Position numbers and translations under genes: made by a program
Assembly (NCBI GenBank): GCA_934670115.1
Contig: CAKUOV010000004.1
Span: 1 to 64,000, forward strand
Reading direction: 5' to 3'
Length of the DNA: 64,000 nt
From: an uncultured Eggerthellaceae bacterium
GTDB taxonomy: Bacteria; Actinomycetota; Coriobacteriia; Coriobacteriales; Eggerthellaceae
The notes under the pieces: model-generated
What the model saw: only the letters and a program-made list of their open reading frames with translations
Told to the model about the DNA's origin: nothing
Database searches by the model: none
Part shown: piece by piece, positions 8,678-16,728 of the stretch
Position numbering within the stretch: position 1 is the stretch's first letter
How the letters are laid out: each line of letters opens with the position of its first letter

Positions 8678-9985
8678 ATGAATGGTAAGGGTGCGCCTTG
8701 CGTGAAGATAGCGGGGAGGAGGATGCATTACGCTTGGATCATTCTTGTAGGCTGTTGCTTTGTTCAAGCTGGAGGTACCGGCGCGATTCTTCTAAGTGCC
8801 GGTGTGTTTTACGTGCCTATTTGCGAGGATCTTGGCTTTGCGAGGTATGAAATATCTCTTTGGATGACCGCTTATTTTATAGCTACGATTCCAGCCACTC
8901 CATTGGCGAGTAGGATTCTTGAGCGATTTGATGTGAGCATTCCCATGGGTATATCGATTTGCGTCATTACCTGCGCGATTGCCCTTATGGGGACGTATAC
9001 TCAAATATGGCAATGGATCATTTCAGGCATTGTTATCGGCGCATTTGGTTCTTGCGTGCTTATGATTCCTTCTGCGGCAATGATTGGTAACTGGTTTGCT
9101 AAAAAAGCAGGCCTCGCTATGGGGATATCCGCCTGCTCTTCGGCTCTTTCTGGAGTGATTCTTTCCCCTCTTTTCAATTCCGTTATCATGACCTATGGCT
9201 GGCGTGCGTGTTACTACCTTGAGGCCGCTATCGTTTTTATTCTGTGCATGCCCTGGGCTCTTTTGGTTTTTAGGTTGGAGCCATGTCGTGTTGGCATGTG
9301 TCCATACGGACTTGAGTCTCAGTTTGACAAAGATGCATTGGGTGATACGCCTGAAATTCTGAGTTTTTCTGGTGTTGATATCCCTTACCATCGCGCCCTT
9401 CGCTCATCTTCGTTCATCGCAATGTTTGTGTTCGCCGGAGCTGCGGCGATTCTTGGCTCAGGATACGACGGACATCTGCCTGGTGTTGCTATATCTTACG
9501 GACTTGATCCGACTGTTGGAGCCTTGCTTCTCTCTGCTCTTCAGCTTGGAAGTTTTGCCGACAAACTGCTAATGGGATTTCTCAATGACAGGATTGGCGT
9601 TCAGAAAACGCTTTACATCGAATTGGCGGTCGTCTCCATCGGCGCGTTGGGTTTGATGGTCTCATCATCTCCTGTTCTGCTTATGGTTTCAGCGTTTCTT
9701 TTTGGCGTTCAGGACTCCCTTGTTGCTGTAAGCTTGCCTCTTTTGGTGAGACAGGTTTTTGGTGTAAAGAACTATGTAAAGCTATATGCATTGCTTCGTG
9801 TATCAGTTGGAGCGTGCGGATCGTTTGCGTCAGTGCTCGTCGGTCTTACATACGATATAACCGGTGCATTCACATTGGCGTTTGGAATCGCTCTCATTTT
9901 GGCTTTGCTTGGGTTCATTACTATTACGCTCTCTTATGTATGGCGCTCTGCTCTTGTTAGGGATATCGCTTACGAGAAAGGATAG
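8678..9985 (+). CDS. MFS transporter (oxalate/formate antiporter-like)
   Basis: A 435-residue major facilitator with about twelve membrane segments. The N-terminus HYAWIILVGCCFVQAGGTG and the organisation resemble the monocarboxylate/OFA group of MFS carriers. The ATG at 8678 follows AGGGGGGGAC; the frame is open further upstream without a site. It ends 4 bases before the MmgE/PrpD start, so the two are translationally close. Together with the preceding MFS gene this gives two carriers in one cluster, suggesting separate uptake and product efflux or two related substrates. Confidence 0.85.
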   Translation: MNGKGAPCVKIAGRRMHYAWIILVGCCFVQAGGTGAILLSAGVFYVPICEDLGFARYEISLWMTAYFIATIPATPLASRILERFDVSIPMGISICVITCAIALMGTYTQIWQWIISGIVIGAFGSCVLMIPSAAMIGNWFAKKAGLAMGISACSSALSGVILSPLFNSVIMTYGWRACYYLEAAIVFILCMPWALLVFRLEPCRVGMCPYGLESQFDKDALGDTPEILSFSGVDIPYHRALRSSSFIAMFVFAGAAAILGSGYDGHLPGVAISYGLDPTVGALLLSALQLGSFADKLLMGFLNDRIGVQKTLYIELAVVSIGALGLMVSSSPVLLMVSAFLFGVQDSLVAVSLPLLVRQVFGVKNYVKLYALLRVSVGACGSFASVLVGLTYDITGAFTLAFGIALILALLGFITITLSYVWRSALVRDIAYEKG

Positions 9986-9989
9986 GTAA

Positions 9990-11390
9990 ATGACTGAAAA
10001 GGTGAATGTGTCTCGCGTGTTCAGTGAGATAATCGAAAAGACAACTTACGAAGATTTGGATAGTGCTCTTCTTGAACGCATGAAGATTCGCTTTGCGGAT
10101 GGTATTGGTGCTATGCTAGAAGGCAGGCATGGTTTGGGTAATGATTTGCTGTTGAAACTTATGCGCCAGTACGGTGGAGCTCCAGAGGCTACTGTCGCGA
10201 ACTACGGTGATAAAATACCCGCCTTGAATGCTGCTATGGTCAATAGTATGCAGATGCGTTCGAATGATTTTGAGCCTTGCCATGCTGGCAATAAAACTGG
10301 TGAGGGCACTCCGTCCCATATCGCTAGTTGCTTGAACCCTGCAGCATTCGCCGTTGCTGAACGGGAGCGGTCTACTGGTAAAGAAATTATGACTGCCGTT
10401 GCCGTCGCCGATGATCTTGGGTCTCGATTAAATGAGTCTATGGGATTTCTCTCTTCCAATGTTTTTGATGGTACTGGTACTGTCAACGGTATGGCTGCTG
10501 CGGCTGCTGCAGCAAAGTTGAACAAGATGTCCGCTGAGCAAATCCACAATACTTTCGGGATTTGTGTTAATTGCATCAATGGCACCATGGCTTCTACTTT
10601 GGAGCGTTCCTTGCTGTTCAAGTTTCCGACTGCAAACGCTGCTCGAAATGGTATTTTTGCAGCAGACCTAGGTCGTCTTGGCTACGAGGGCCTAGAGGAT
10701 CCCATTAATGGCCTCCGCGGATTTTATGACATGTTTGGTAATAACCCCGACGTTGATAAGATGCTTGCAGATGCTGGAGATATTTTCTACGGGGAAATAC
10801 TAATCAAGCCTTATGCTGGATGTTGCGCTACTCATCAAAACATTCATGCTGTTCTTGATGCTACGGGTGGTAAAGCTTATGGGCCGGAAGAGGTAAGGGA
10901 AATTCGTTCCCATATGCTTAAGAATAAAACCCATATTGTCGGAGGAATTCTTGATCCCGAAACCATTAATCAGCCCGACGCGCCTTTTACTATCATGGCT
11001 ACTACGTGCAATGCTGTTCTTCACGGTGGGGTTTGGCCGGAATACGAGACTCTAGACGCTCTTCATAGTGATGATTTTAGGGCTATGCTTGGAAAATATA
11101 CTCAGTTGGCGGATATCGATCCCATAACGGATGACTATTGGGCATTCGTTGAAATCGAGCTCACGGATGGCACGGTTCTCTCCGCAAAATATGGCAAGAT
11201 TCGTCCTGGAATGATGACGGGCTCAGAACCTTTGAGCATGGATTATATTAAGGACAAGTTCTTGCGCAATGCTAAGTTTGGCGGAGTTGTAAGCGAAAAA
11301 GCAGCAGAGGAAATCTGGGAAATGTGTCTTAATTTTGAACAGCTTGACAGTATAGATGCTCTAATGAAGCTTGTGGTTCCAGTTAAGTAG
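9990..11390 (+). CDS. MmgE/PrpD family protein
   Basis: A 466-residue member of the family that includes 2-methylcitrate dehydratase, cis-aconitate decarboxylase and iminodisuccinate epimerase. Typical features are the start region RVFSEIIEKTTYEDL, RFADGIGAMLEG, the helical all-alpha N-terminal half with NDFEPCHAG, and the C-terminal segment KPYAGCCATHQNIHAV. These enzymes act on small polycarboxylates by elimination, decarboxylation or epimerisation. GAAAGGATAGGTAA precedes the ATG. It is the last large gene of the molybdoenzyme cluster. Its presence implies a carboxylate intermediate, which is unusual for known catechol dehydroxylase loci and is the main hint that this pathway differs from them. 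Confidence 0.85.
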   Translation: MTEKVNVSRVFSEIIEKTTYEDLDSALLERMKIRFADGIGAMLEGRHGLGNDLLLKLMRQYGGAPEATVANYGDKIPALNAAMVNSMQMRSNDFEPCHAGNKTGEGTPSHIASCLNPAAFAVAERERSTGKEIMTAVAVADDLGSRLNESMGFLSSNVFDGTGTVNGMAAAAAAAKLNKMSAEQIHNTFGICVNCINGTMASTLERSLLFKFPTANAARNGIFAADLGRLGYEGLEDPINGLRGFYDMFGNNPDVDKMLADAGDIFYGEILIKPYAGCCATHQNIHAVLDATGGKAYGPEEVREIRSHMLKNKTHIVGGILDPETINQPDAPFTIMATTCNAVLHGGVWPEYETLDALHSDDFRAMLGKYTQLADIDPITDDYWAFVEIELTDGTVLSAKYGKIRPGMMTGSEPLSMDYIKDKFLRNAKFGGVVSEKAAEEIWEMCLNFEQLDSIDALMKLVVPVK

Positions 11391-11434
11391 CTATTACTAT
11401 CTATGAATTTTGGCGCATAGAGCGGAGAACAAAA

Positions 11435-11614
11435 ATGCTTGCAACGGAATTATCGGAAGGCCAGCTGCGAGATATTAAGGATACGCTTAATCTTTATAAG
11501 CAGACTGGCGATGAAGAGTATGCTAGCCAACTTGCTGTCTATATGTTCTATTTCAAGGACTACGACGGGGATAACGAAATTATTTTAGACATGATTCACA
11601 CCCTGGGAGAATAG
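11435..11614 (+). CDS. Hypothetical 59-residue protein
   Basis: An open frame of 59 codons, MLATELSEGQLRD to MIHTLGE, with GCGGAGAAC properly spaced before the ATG. It is acidic and predicted helical, without cysteines or membrane segments. It follows the MmgE/PrpD gene by 44 bases with no terminator between, so it is likely in the same transcript. No family recognised. The good ribosome site, its position and its codon use like that of its neighbours support it as a real gene. Confidence 0.55.
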   Translation: MLATELSEGQLRDIKDTLNLYKQTGDEEYASQLAVYMFYFKDYDGDNEIILDMIHTLGE

Positions 11615-11722
11615 ATGCTACCTATTTTATTCGAGGCCAGGGCGCATCATGCTATCGCAGGTTTGAAAACCGCTTGTATTTGGATGCGATTAATATAAAG
11701 CATCCTGTTATAGGGAGATGCT

Positions 11723-11899
11723 ATGGACGAGAAAACGAATAGTTGCTCTTCTGAACATGAAAATAAAACTAAGCCACGCAGCGAAAATGGCTACATGGGA
11801 AATTTTGTTCGTCAACCCAAAGGAGGACGTGTCTCTGTGTTTGGAGAAGGCTACATTCGTCCAAATATAATCAATATGCCCGAAGAGGAGACACGGTGA
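11723..11899 (+). CDS. Hypothetical 58-residue protein coupled to the Usp-like gene
   Basis: A 58-codon frame preceded by TAGGGAGATGCT. The first ~22 residues are polar and low in complexity; the rest (GYMGNFVRQPKGGRVSVFGE and on to NIINMPEEETR) is more structured. Its TGA overlaps the GTG start of the next gene by four bases (GTGA), a typical translational coupling. No family recognised. The coupling suggests that its product works with the Usp-like protein. Confidence 0.55.
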   Translation: MDEKTNSCSSEHENKTKPRSENGYMGNFVRQPKGGRVSVFGEGYIRPNIINMPEEETR

Positions 11900-12360
11900 A
11901 GAGCGATGTACGATTCGAAGATACGGGAGTGTCGGATAAAGCGCTAATTGTTGTGTCGGGATGGCCCGATCCCAATGGATTGGTAAGTAGTGTTTCGAAT
12001 CTGGCGGATCGACATTCGTTTGCGAAGTGCGATTTCGTTTTTACGATTGATCCCCTTTCTTGCTCTGGTCCCGTTGTTGGAGATAGCGTTATGAAATACG
12101 CCGAGAGCTACGCAGAAAAAATAAAAGAATTAGCTAACGGGTTTTTTATTGACGTCTTGTCGTGGCAGGTTGTTTATGGGAAGAGCTCGAAGTCGACGAT
12201 TGACTCCATTGCGGAGAACCGCAATTGCGGGTGCATCGTGCTTGATAGGGGTCTTGTTAAGAAGAGTAAGCGCTTTATTGGTGCCTTCACGAAAAAGCTT
12301 TTTAGATTTCTTGGCTGCGAGAAGAACGAAAATCGACCCATTTATATCCTTTCCGAATAG
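11896..12360 (+). CDS. Universal stress protein (UspA)-like protein
   Basis: A 154-residue protein starting at GTG. It has the alternating strand/helix pattern of a Usp domain: ALIVVSGWPDP at the N-terminus, and the C-terminal YGKSSKSTIDSIAENRNCGCIVLDRG that matches the usual 'G-x-x-x-x-I-x-x-x-A-x-x-x-x-x-D-x-I-V-x-G' region. The canonical G-x2-G-x9-G-S nucleotide-binding loop is not clear, so ATP binding is doubtful. It is coupled to the preceding small gene and sits at the 3' end of the molybdoenzyme cluster. The family call is moderate; a role as a small-molecule or stress sensor of the pathway is speculative. Confidence 0.5.
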   Translation: MKSDVRFEDTGVSDKALIVVSGWPDPNGLVSSVSNLADRHSFAKCDFVFTIDPLSCSGPVVGDSVMKYAESYAEKIKELANGFFIDVLSWQVVYGKSSKSTIDSIAENRNCGCIVLDRGLVKKSKRFIGAFTKKLFRFLGCEKNENRPIYILSE

Positions 12361-12566
12361 TAGGTGAGGGGAGAGAGCCGGGGTCTGTTTCCAAAGAATC
12401 GATTATATCCACTCATATGTTGTTGCCGGCTGGTGCACTTGTTCCCAGTCGGCAATTCCTTTTTGAGCTGGAAGGGGATGGAGGTTCGTTCCAACTCACC
12501 CGCCAAACGCCCCCTTTCTTTCCGCAAAGCAACTCTGGGTCGACCTGCTCTTGGGGCCGTTTCGTT

Positions 12567-12601
12567 TTTGTTGACAAATTACCCCACCTTTTGTCAACAA
12601 A
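12567..12601. repeat. Hairpin fragment of the inverted-core repeat family
   Basis: A perfect 12-bp inverted repeat, TTTGTTGACAAA / TTTGTCAACAAA, around TTACCCCACCT. The same hairpin, with one changed base, flanks the larger repeats at 43580 and 54950. It stands alone here in the 274-base gap between the Usp-like gene and the toxin gene, where nothing else was recognised. It may also serve as a weak terminator. Confidence 0.75.
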
Positions 12602-12634
12602 GGGCTAGCAATCGTAAGATTGGAATAGTTTTAT

Positions 12635-12946
12635 TTAAGCGTAGAAATCCATGTGATCGAAACGATGCAGAGGGTCTTCTCTTGTGTCGCTTAGAAAGAG
12701 AAAACGCATCGATCGGGCGGTATCATCGATTGTGAGATAAATTACTTTGTAAGAGCTTGGTACGTAATACCACTTGCACTCTGCCGGGGGAATTGCTGCT
12801 TCATAAGGCGGATTGTAATCGCGCAACAGGTCTGGATTGTCAAGTAATATATCAATGGAGTGTTCAATTTTGTTGTATACGGGCTCAGGCAGTTCCATAA
12901 GCTGTTCATGGAACTGCCTGGCGTACAATGCTTGGTACACCGTCAT
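12635..12946 (-). CDS. RelE/ParE-family toxin
   Basis: A 103-residue type II toxin of the RelE superfamily, shown by the ARQFHEQLMELPEPVYNKI helix, the DNPDLLRDYN region, the strand WYYVPSSYKVIYLTI, and the C-terminal FLFLSDTREDP. Such toxins are usually mRNA interferases that cleave at the ribosome. Its ATG overlaps the antitoxin stop (ATGA), the normal antitoxin-first order. Conserved basic catalytic residues are not clear by eye, so activity is uncertain. Confidence 0.75.
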   Translation of the reverse strand: MTVYQALYARQFHEQLMELPEPVYNKIEHSIDILLDNPDLLRDYNPPYEAAIPPAECKWYYVPSSYKVIYLTIDDTARSMRFLFLSDTREDPLHRFDHMDFYA

Positions 12947-13239
12947 GCAATCACTGCTTGATTTGCTATACGTGCTTGGCGAGATTCTTCTCGTGTTACA
13001 TAGTTCCCTTCATCAAATTGGTGCAATCCTCTTGCGATTCCTTCGGCAACGGTACTGTCGTATGTTCTTCCTGCACGCTCGCGCGCACTGTCTGCGGAAA
13101 GGGTGAACGGAATGGCACGCTCGCGCACTACGGTTTTTGCGAAGATGGCAAAGGCCGTTGAAGGTTGCAATCCAATTTCTTTGCAAACGTTCGAGAAGTC
13201 TTTCTTCAGGTCATCGTCAATGCTTATTGTCATGGGCAT
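12943..13239 (-). CDS. RelB/DinJ-family antitoxin
   Basis: A 98-residue ribbon-helix-helix antitoxin. The N-terminal MTISIDDDLKKDFSNVCKEIGLQPSTAF is the RelB/DinJ DNA-binding segment; the C-terminal half is charged and probably binds the toxin. The start at 13239 follows GAGGTTCAAT; upstream codons in the same frame run into the promoter and a repeat. It overlaps the toxin gene by 4 bases. RelB-type antitoxins repress their own promoter, and AT-rich DNA with short dyads lies directly upstream. Confidence 0.8.
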   Translation of the reverse strand: MPMTISIDDDLKKDFSNVCKEIGLQPSTAFAIFAKTVVRERAIPFTLSADSARERAGRTYDSTVAEGIARGLHQFDEGNYVTREESRQARIANQAVIA

Positions 13240-13279
13240 ATTGAACCTCGCATGTTGTAGAAATAAGTACTTACAACGT

Positions 13280-13316
13280 ATTATACACGCATAATTAAGT
13301 AGTACATACGTATAGA
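13280..13316 (-). promoter_or_regulatory. Candidate promoter/operator of the toxin-antitoxin pair
   Basis: On the minus strand a perfect TATAAT lies about 40 bases upstream of the antitoxin start, within an AT-rich segment that also contains the palindrome TACGTA. No good -35 hexamer is visible. The position suits an autoregulated antitoxin promoter. Confidence 0.35.
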
Positions 13317-13357
13317 ATACTTTCAAAATTGAAAATGCTCCGCTTCGATGCAATTCG

Positions 13358-13478
13358 AGGCACCCGCCGGCAAGGGCTCGCCTCACGACTCCGCTTGGAT
13401 AATGCTTCTTCCTGCTTGGGGCCCGCTCAACTTATCCAAAGCGTCGCAGTTCGGCTCGACCCTTGCCGGCGGGTGCCT
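13358..13478. repeat. Double-arm palindromic element, copy 1
   Basis: A 121-bp element. Outer arms AGGCACCCGCCGGCAAGGG and CCCTTGCCGGCGGGTGCCT are perfect complements over 19 bp. Inside are the conserved strands CTCACGACTCCG and CGTCGCAGTTCGG, then an inner stem CTTGGATAA / TTATCCAAAG and a loop. Copy 2 at 25712 keeps the internal strands but has different arm sequence that still pairs. This copy begins 10 bases after the stop of the Nudix gene read on the minus strand. Confidence 0.85.
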
Positions 13479-13488
13479 CTGCATCTTC

Positions 13489-13962
13489 TTATTCCACGCT
13501 TACCAGGGTGTCGCCTTCGTACGTAAGGGTCATGGAAACATCTGCATCGCCCGCCATGAGCTTGCGCAGGAAATGCCGATCGCCTTTCCACAGGGGAAGG
13601 TCAAGCACGTCGGCTTCGTTGATCCAGGCAAGTGTTCCTTCGGCGCATTCGGGCAAGGGAAGTCCATCGTGCAAGGGCGTGGTGGGCGGAAAAGCGAAAT
13701 TCGTTGCCGTGAATACGTACATGTCCTCGTTTTCCCAGGTGTCGGAAACAAAACGAACCATGCCGCGGTTTTTGCAATCCAAAAGCAGGAAGCCCGTCTC
13801 TTCTTCAACTTCGCGCAGTACGCACTCTTCGGGTGTTTCGCCTGGCAGCGATTTGCCACCCATGCCAATCCATTTTCCCTGGTTGGGGTCATTTTCCTTC
13901 TTGTTGCGATAGAGCATAAGATACTTATCGCCTTGCTGGATGTAGCACATGGTAGTGTCCAT
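13489..13962 (-). CDS. Nudix hydrolase (MTH1/MutT-like)
   Basis: A 157-residue Nudix protein. The box runs GGKSLPGETPEECVLREVEE followed by ETG at about residues 36-57 and is complete (G-x5-E-x7-R-E-x2-E-E-x-G). The preceding KWIGMGGK and the short N-terminus resemble MTH1-type oxidised purine nucleoside triphosphatases, so nucleotide-pool cleaning is likely. AAAAGGAG precedes the ATG at 13962; the frame stays open for 77 further codons upstream but has no start site. It stands alone on its strand, followed by the palindromic element. Confidence 0.85.
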   Translation of the reverse strand: MDTTMCYIQQGDKYLMLYRNKKENDPNQGKWIGMGGKSLPGETPEECVLREVEEETGFLLLDCKNRGMVRFVSDTWENEDMYVFTATNFAFPPTTPLHDGLPLPECAEGTLAWINEADVLDLPLWKGDRHFLRKLMAGDADVSMTLTYEGDTLVSVE

Positions 13963-14446
13963 GGGCGCTCCTTTTTTCCAGGCGGACTTGACGTTGCCGC
14001 GCGCCTTGAGCTGTTCCGCGCCGCTTCGCATTGAGCCCTGTTCATAGTTTCCCGTATTGTAAACGATGCCCTTGCCGCAAAAAAGAGCAAGCCTGCTTCG
14101 TGCACGGCGCCCCGCATGCTCCGAAAAATGCAATCGTTCAATCTCAAAAAAGTACATGACCGATTTTGCGGAAAAATTGACGTATTTTGTCAACTCCCTG
14201 CAAAACGATAGGGTACTAAGCGTAACGTTTATAGAGCAATTTACGTGTTGTGCTCAAGAATGTGCTATTTTTCAAATGCGAGAAAAGACAAGAAAGTTAT
14301 ATTTCGCGAAATCGGTCAGGCAGGTTTTCGACAATGGAAAAGTTTTGCCTGATGGTTTTACGAATTGAGTGCAGCGGTTGGATGGGGCATTCCTGCAGCC
14401 CAAGTGCGCTTTCGCAAAGAGAGAAGTAGATAAGAATAAGAGGATT
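13963..14446. other. Intergenic region upstream of the PocR regulator gene
   Basis: 484 bases between the divergent Nudix and PocR-AraC genes. No gene is supported. The first ~180 bases keep coding-like composition as an upstream extension of the Nudix frame, but without a start signal. The right half is AT-rich and holds an inverted repeat TCAGGCA (14316) / TGCCTGA (14346), a possible operator or leader hairpin. No cobalamin riboswitch box was seen. Confidence 0.4.
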
Positions 14447-15766
14447 ATGGCAAATTCATTTTACGACGAGGAACGTGCGGCAAGTGTTGTCTCGGCGTTT
14501 AGCGTGACAAGCGGTTTGGGTGTTACGCTCTTCAATCCGTCGGAGCAGTTTGGCGTTGAAGTGCGTTTCGCGCGCTGCTCCTGCAAAAAGCTTTGCCCGC
14601 ATGCTCAGGCAATCACCAACGGCAAGAACTGGCCCGAAGGGTGCGAACGCGTGCATCGTTTGGCGTCTATCTTTGCCGACAACGCCAACGGCAGCTACCT
14701 GTACATTTGCCCCGAGGATAACCTGTTCTTCTGCGCACCTGTTGTGGTAGACAGCCGTCTGGTGGCTGCTGCGACCATCGGTCCCGTTCGCATTGAGACG
14801 TCTGCCGATACCAGCGTTGCGCCCGACGCCTTCCGTGAAGTGGACGAAGACGACGGCATTCCCCTGCGTACCGGCGAATACCTACAAAAGCTCGCGCTTG
14901 TGTTCTCAACCGCCATGTTCGGCTTTAGCTCTTCGGAGGGCATAACGTCGCTTTCATCGCCTCACGCGCAGCGTCCGTATGGCGCCGATGCACCGCTTTT
15001 GGGCCTAAAATCTGTCCACCTGAAGGAGTATCCGGTTGAGTTCGAGCGCAAGCTTATTGATGCCGTCCGTCAGGCTGACAAGGCCGAAGCGCGCCATGCC
15101 CTCAACGAGCTTTTGGGGTTCTTGCTTTCATCGAGCCTGGTAGATTCGCGGTATCGTCTACGCGAGCGCATTGACGAGCTGGTTTCTGTCATTTCCCATT
15201 CCGCGCTACGTGCAGGCGTGTCCGCAGAGGTTCTGTTCCCCGCGAACGAGCGCTGCCGCGGCGAAATGCGCTTCATGAACTCGGAGGATCAGATGTGCAG
15301 CCGCGTACACCACTTCACCGAGCAGGTTATCGGCATGGTTCAAAACCTTTACGATGTGGAGTTCGACGACTTCAAGTATCGCGCGGTTTCGTTTATCCAC
15401 GAGAATTATCGTCGTCATGTTTCGCTTGAAGAAGCGGCCGACGCGCTAGGATTTTCGCCCTCGTACTTCTCGCGCACGTTCAAAGAGCACATGGGCTGCA
15501 CGTTTGTGACGTACGTGAATGAAGTGCGCATCCAAGCGGCGAAAAGCGAACTCATTTCCACCGACAAGGATATTGCGGAAATTGCCGATTCGGTGGGCTT
15601 TGATTCCGTGAGCTATTTCATTCGCGTGTTCAAGCGCGAAACGTCTATGACGCCGGGAAATTATCGCTCGCGCCGCGGTCGCCTTTTGGGATGCACGTTC
15701 GTTGACATAAACGATGTCTCCGATATTTCGGAGATGGCAGGTCTCAACGACGCTGCTGTTTGGTAA
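14447..15766 (+). CDS. PocR-domain AraC-family regulator
   Basis: A 439-residue transcription factor. Residues ~20-165 are a PocR sensory domain, with a cysteine-rich entry (CSCKKLCPHA) and the YICPEDNLFFCAPVVV region. Residues ~330-425 are an AraC double helix-turn-helix (VSLEEAADALGFSPSYFSRT and DIAEIADSVGFDSVSYFIRV). PocR regulators commonly sit beside corrinoid methyltransferase or diol utilisation genes and are thought to sense small hydrocarbon derivatives. AGAGGATT precedes the ATG at 14447. The corrinoid protein gene starts 128 bases downstream and is the likely target. Confidence 0.85.
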   Translation: MANSFYDEERAASVVSAFSVTSGLGVTLFNPSEQFGVEVRFARCSCKKLCPHAQAITNGKNWPEGCERVHRLASIFADNANGSYLYICPEDNLFFCAPVVVDSRLVAAATIGPVRIETSADTSVAPDAFREVDEDDGIPLRTGEYLQKLALVFSTAMFGFSSSEGITSLSSPHAQRPYGADAPLLGLKSVHLKEYPVEFERKLIDAVRQADKAEARHALNELLGFLLSSSLVDSRYRLRERIDELVSVISHSALRAGVSAEVLFPANERCRGEMRFMNSEDQMCSRVHHFTEQVIGMVQNLYDVEFDDFKYRAVSFIHENYRRHVSLEEAADALGFSPSYFSRTFKEHMGCTFVTYVNEVRIQAAKSELISTDKDIAEIADSVGFDSVSYFIRVFKRETSMTPGNYRSRRGRLLGCTFVDINDVSDISEMAGLNDAAVW

Positions 15767-15894
15767 ATAGTGATAACTTGTCAAGAAAGTACAAAAATTA
15801 GCAAGAATGAGCAATTTTTAGGCAAAAAAAACCTCTATCATGCTCAGTGTTGCTTAGGAAGAGTAACGCAAATTAAAAAGAAAGGGGACACGAT
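15767..15894 (+). promoter_or_regulatory. Leader of the corrinoid protein gene
   Basis: AT-rich DNA with a short dyad AAAAATT (15791) / AATTTTT (15812) around AGCAAGAATGAGC, followed by an A-run. It is a plausible binding site for the PocR-AraC protein encoded immediately upstream. No clear -35/-10 pair was seen. AAAGGGGACACG before the ATG is a strong ribosome site. Confidence 0.35.
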
Positions 15895-16533
15895 ATGTCT
15901 ACGCTTGAAGAGCTCAAAGAAATGGTCATCAAGGGCAAGAAGAAGAAGGCTGTGCCGCTGGTTGAGCAGTGCCTGGAAGAGGGTATCGCTCCTCAGCAGA
16001 TCCTGGACGACGGTCTGATTGCTGCTCTGGACTACGTTGGCGAGAAGTTCTCTGCTGGCGAACTGTTCGTTCCTGAAATGCTGGTTGCTGCTCGTACCAT
16101 GGCTGCTTGCACCGAGGTTCTGAAGCCGCATCTGTCTGCTGCTGGTTCCGAGCCTGCTGGCTACGGCATGATTGCTACGGTTGCTGGCGACATGCATGAC
16201 ATTGGCAAGAACCTGGTTCGCATGATGCTCGAGGGCAAGGGCTTTGAAATGGCCGACCTGGGCGTTGACGTTTCCAACGAAGCTATCTGCGACTACCTGC
16301 GCGAGCATCCTGAGTGCAAGCTCGTTTGCCTGTCTGCTCTGCTGACCGTTACCATGCCTGCTCTGGCTGATGCTGTTAAGGCTATCAAGGACGCTGGCCT
16401 GTACGAAGGCCGCACCATCTTCGTTGGTGGCGCTCCTGTTACCCAGGCATTCTGCGACGAAATCGGTGCTGACTACTACACCGTTGACGCAGGTGCTTGC
16501 GCTGCTAAGGCTGCCGAGGTTATGCTGGGTTAA
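15895..16533 (+). CDS. Methyltransferase corrinoid protein
   Basis: A 212-residue cobalamin shuttle of the MtaC/MttC/MtvC type. Residues 1-90 are the helical cap (B12-binding 2), and the C-terminal Rossmann domain carries GDMHDIGKN, the DxHxxG motif whose histidine is the lower cobalt ligand. VCLSALLTVTMPALAD and FVGGAPV are standard binding-loop sequences. It carries a methyl group from a substrate-specific methyltransferase I to tetrahydrofolate through a methyltransferase II; a candidate MT-II is at 18671 and MT-I is not nearby. A strong terminator follows, and codon use suggests high expression. Confidence 0.92.
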   Translation: MSTLEELKEMVIKGKKKKAVPLVEQCLEEGIAPQQILDDGLIAALDYVGEKFSAGELFVPEMLVAARTMAACTEVLKPHLSAAGSEPAGYGMIATVAGDMHDIGKNLVRMMLEGKGFEMADLGVDVSNEAICDYLREHPECKLVCLSALLTVTMPALADAVKAIKDAGLYEGRTIFVGGAPVTQAFCDEIGADYYTVDAGACAAKAAEVMLG

Positions 16534-16570
16534 TTCCAGGTTAAACCTTTCGCGACTTAATTGGCACGAA

Positions 16571-16603
16571 ACGCCCACCGACATACTCGGTGGGCGTTTT
16601 TTT
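16571..16603 (+). terminator. Intrinsic terminator after the corrinoid protein gene
   Basis: An 11-bp perfect stem ACGCCCACCGA / TCGGTGGGCGT with a 5-base loop, followed by an uninterrupted run of T. It separates the corrinoid protein transcript from the methylene-THF reductase gene. Confidence 0.9.
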
Positions 16604-16728
16604 GTTGCACAATAAGGGCAATGGAAATCTCGAACGCGAGCGACAACAACGGGCGAGTGAATCTAAAAATCCTAGCGCGGAAGTCGGCTTGCTGTTAGCG
16701 AGAGTGGCCAGCGATGCAAGGAGATGCT

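Noticed and set aside
13963..14446. Cobalamin riboswitch before the corrinoid module
   Set aside because: No B12-box-like GCCACTG core or the expected helices were found; only a small inverted repeat is present.
15895..16533. Methionine synthase fragment
   Set aside because: The protein is complete in itself, has the cap plus Rossmann layout of stand-alone corrinoid proteins, and has its own start and terminator.
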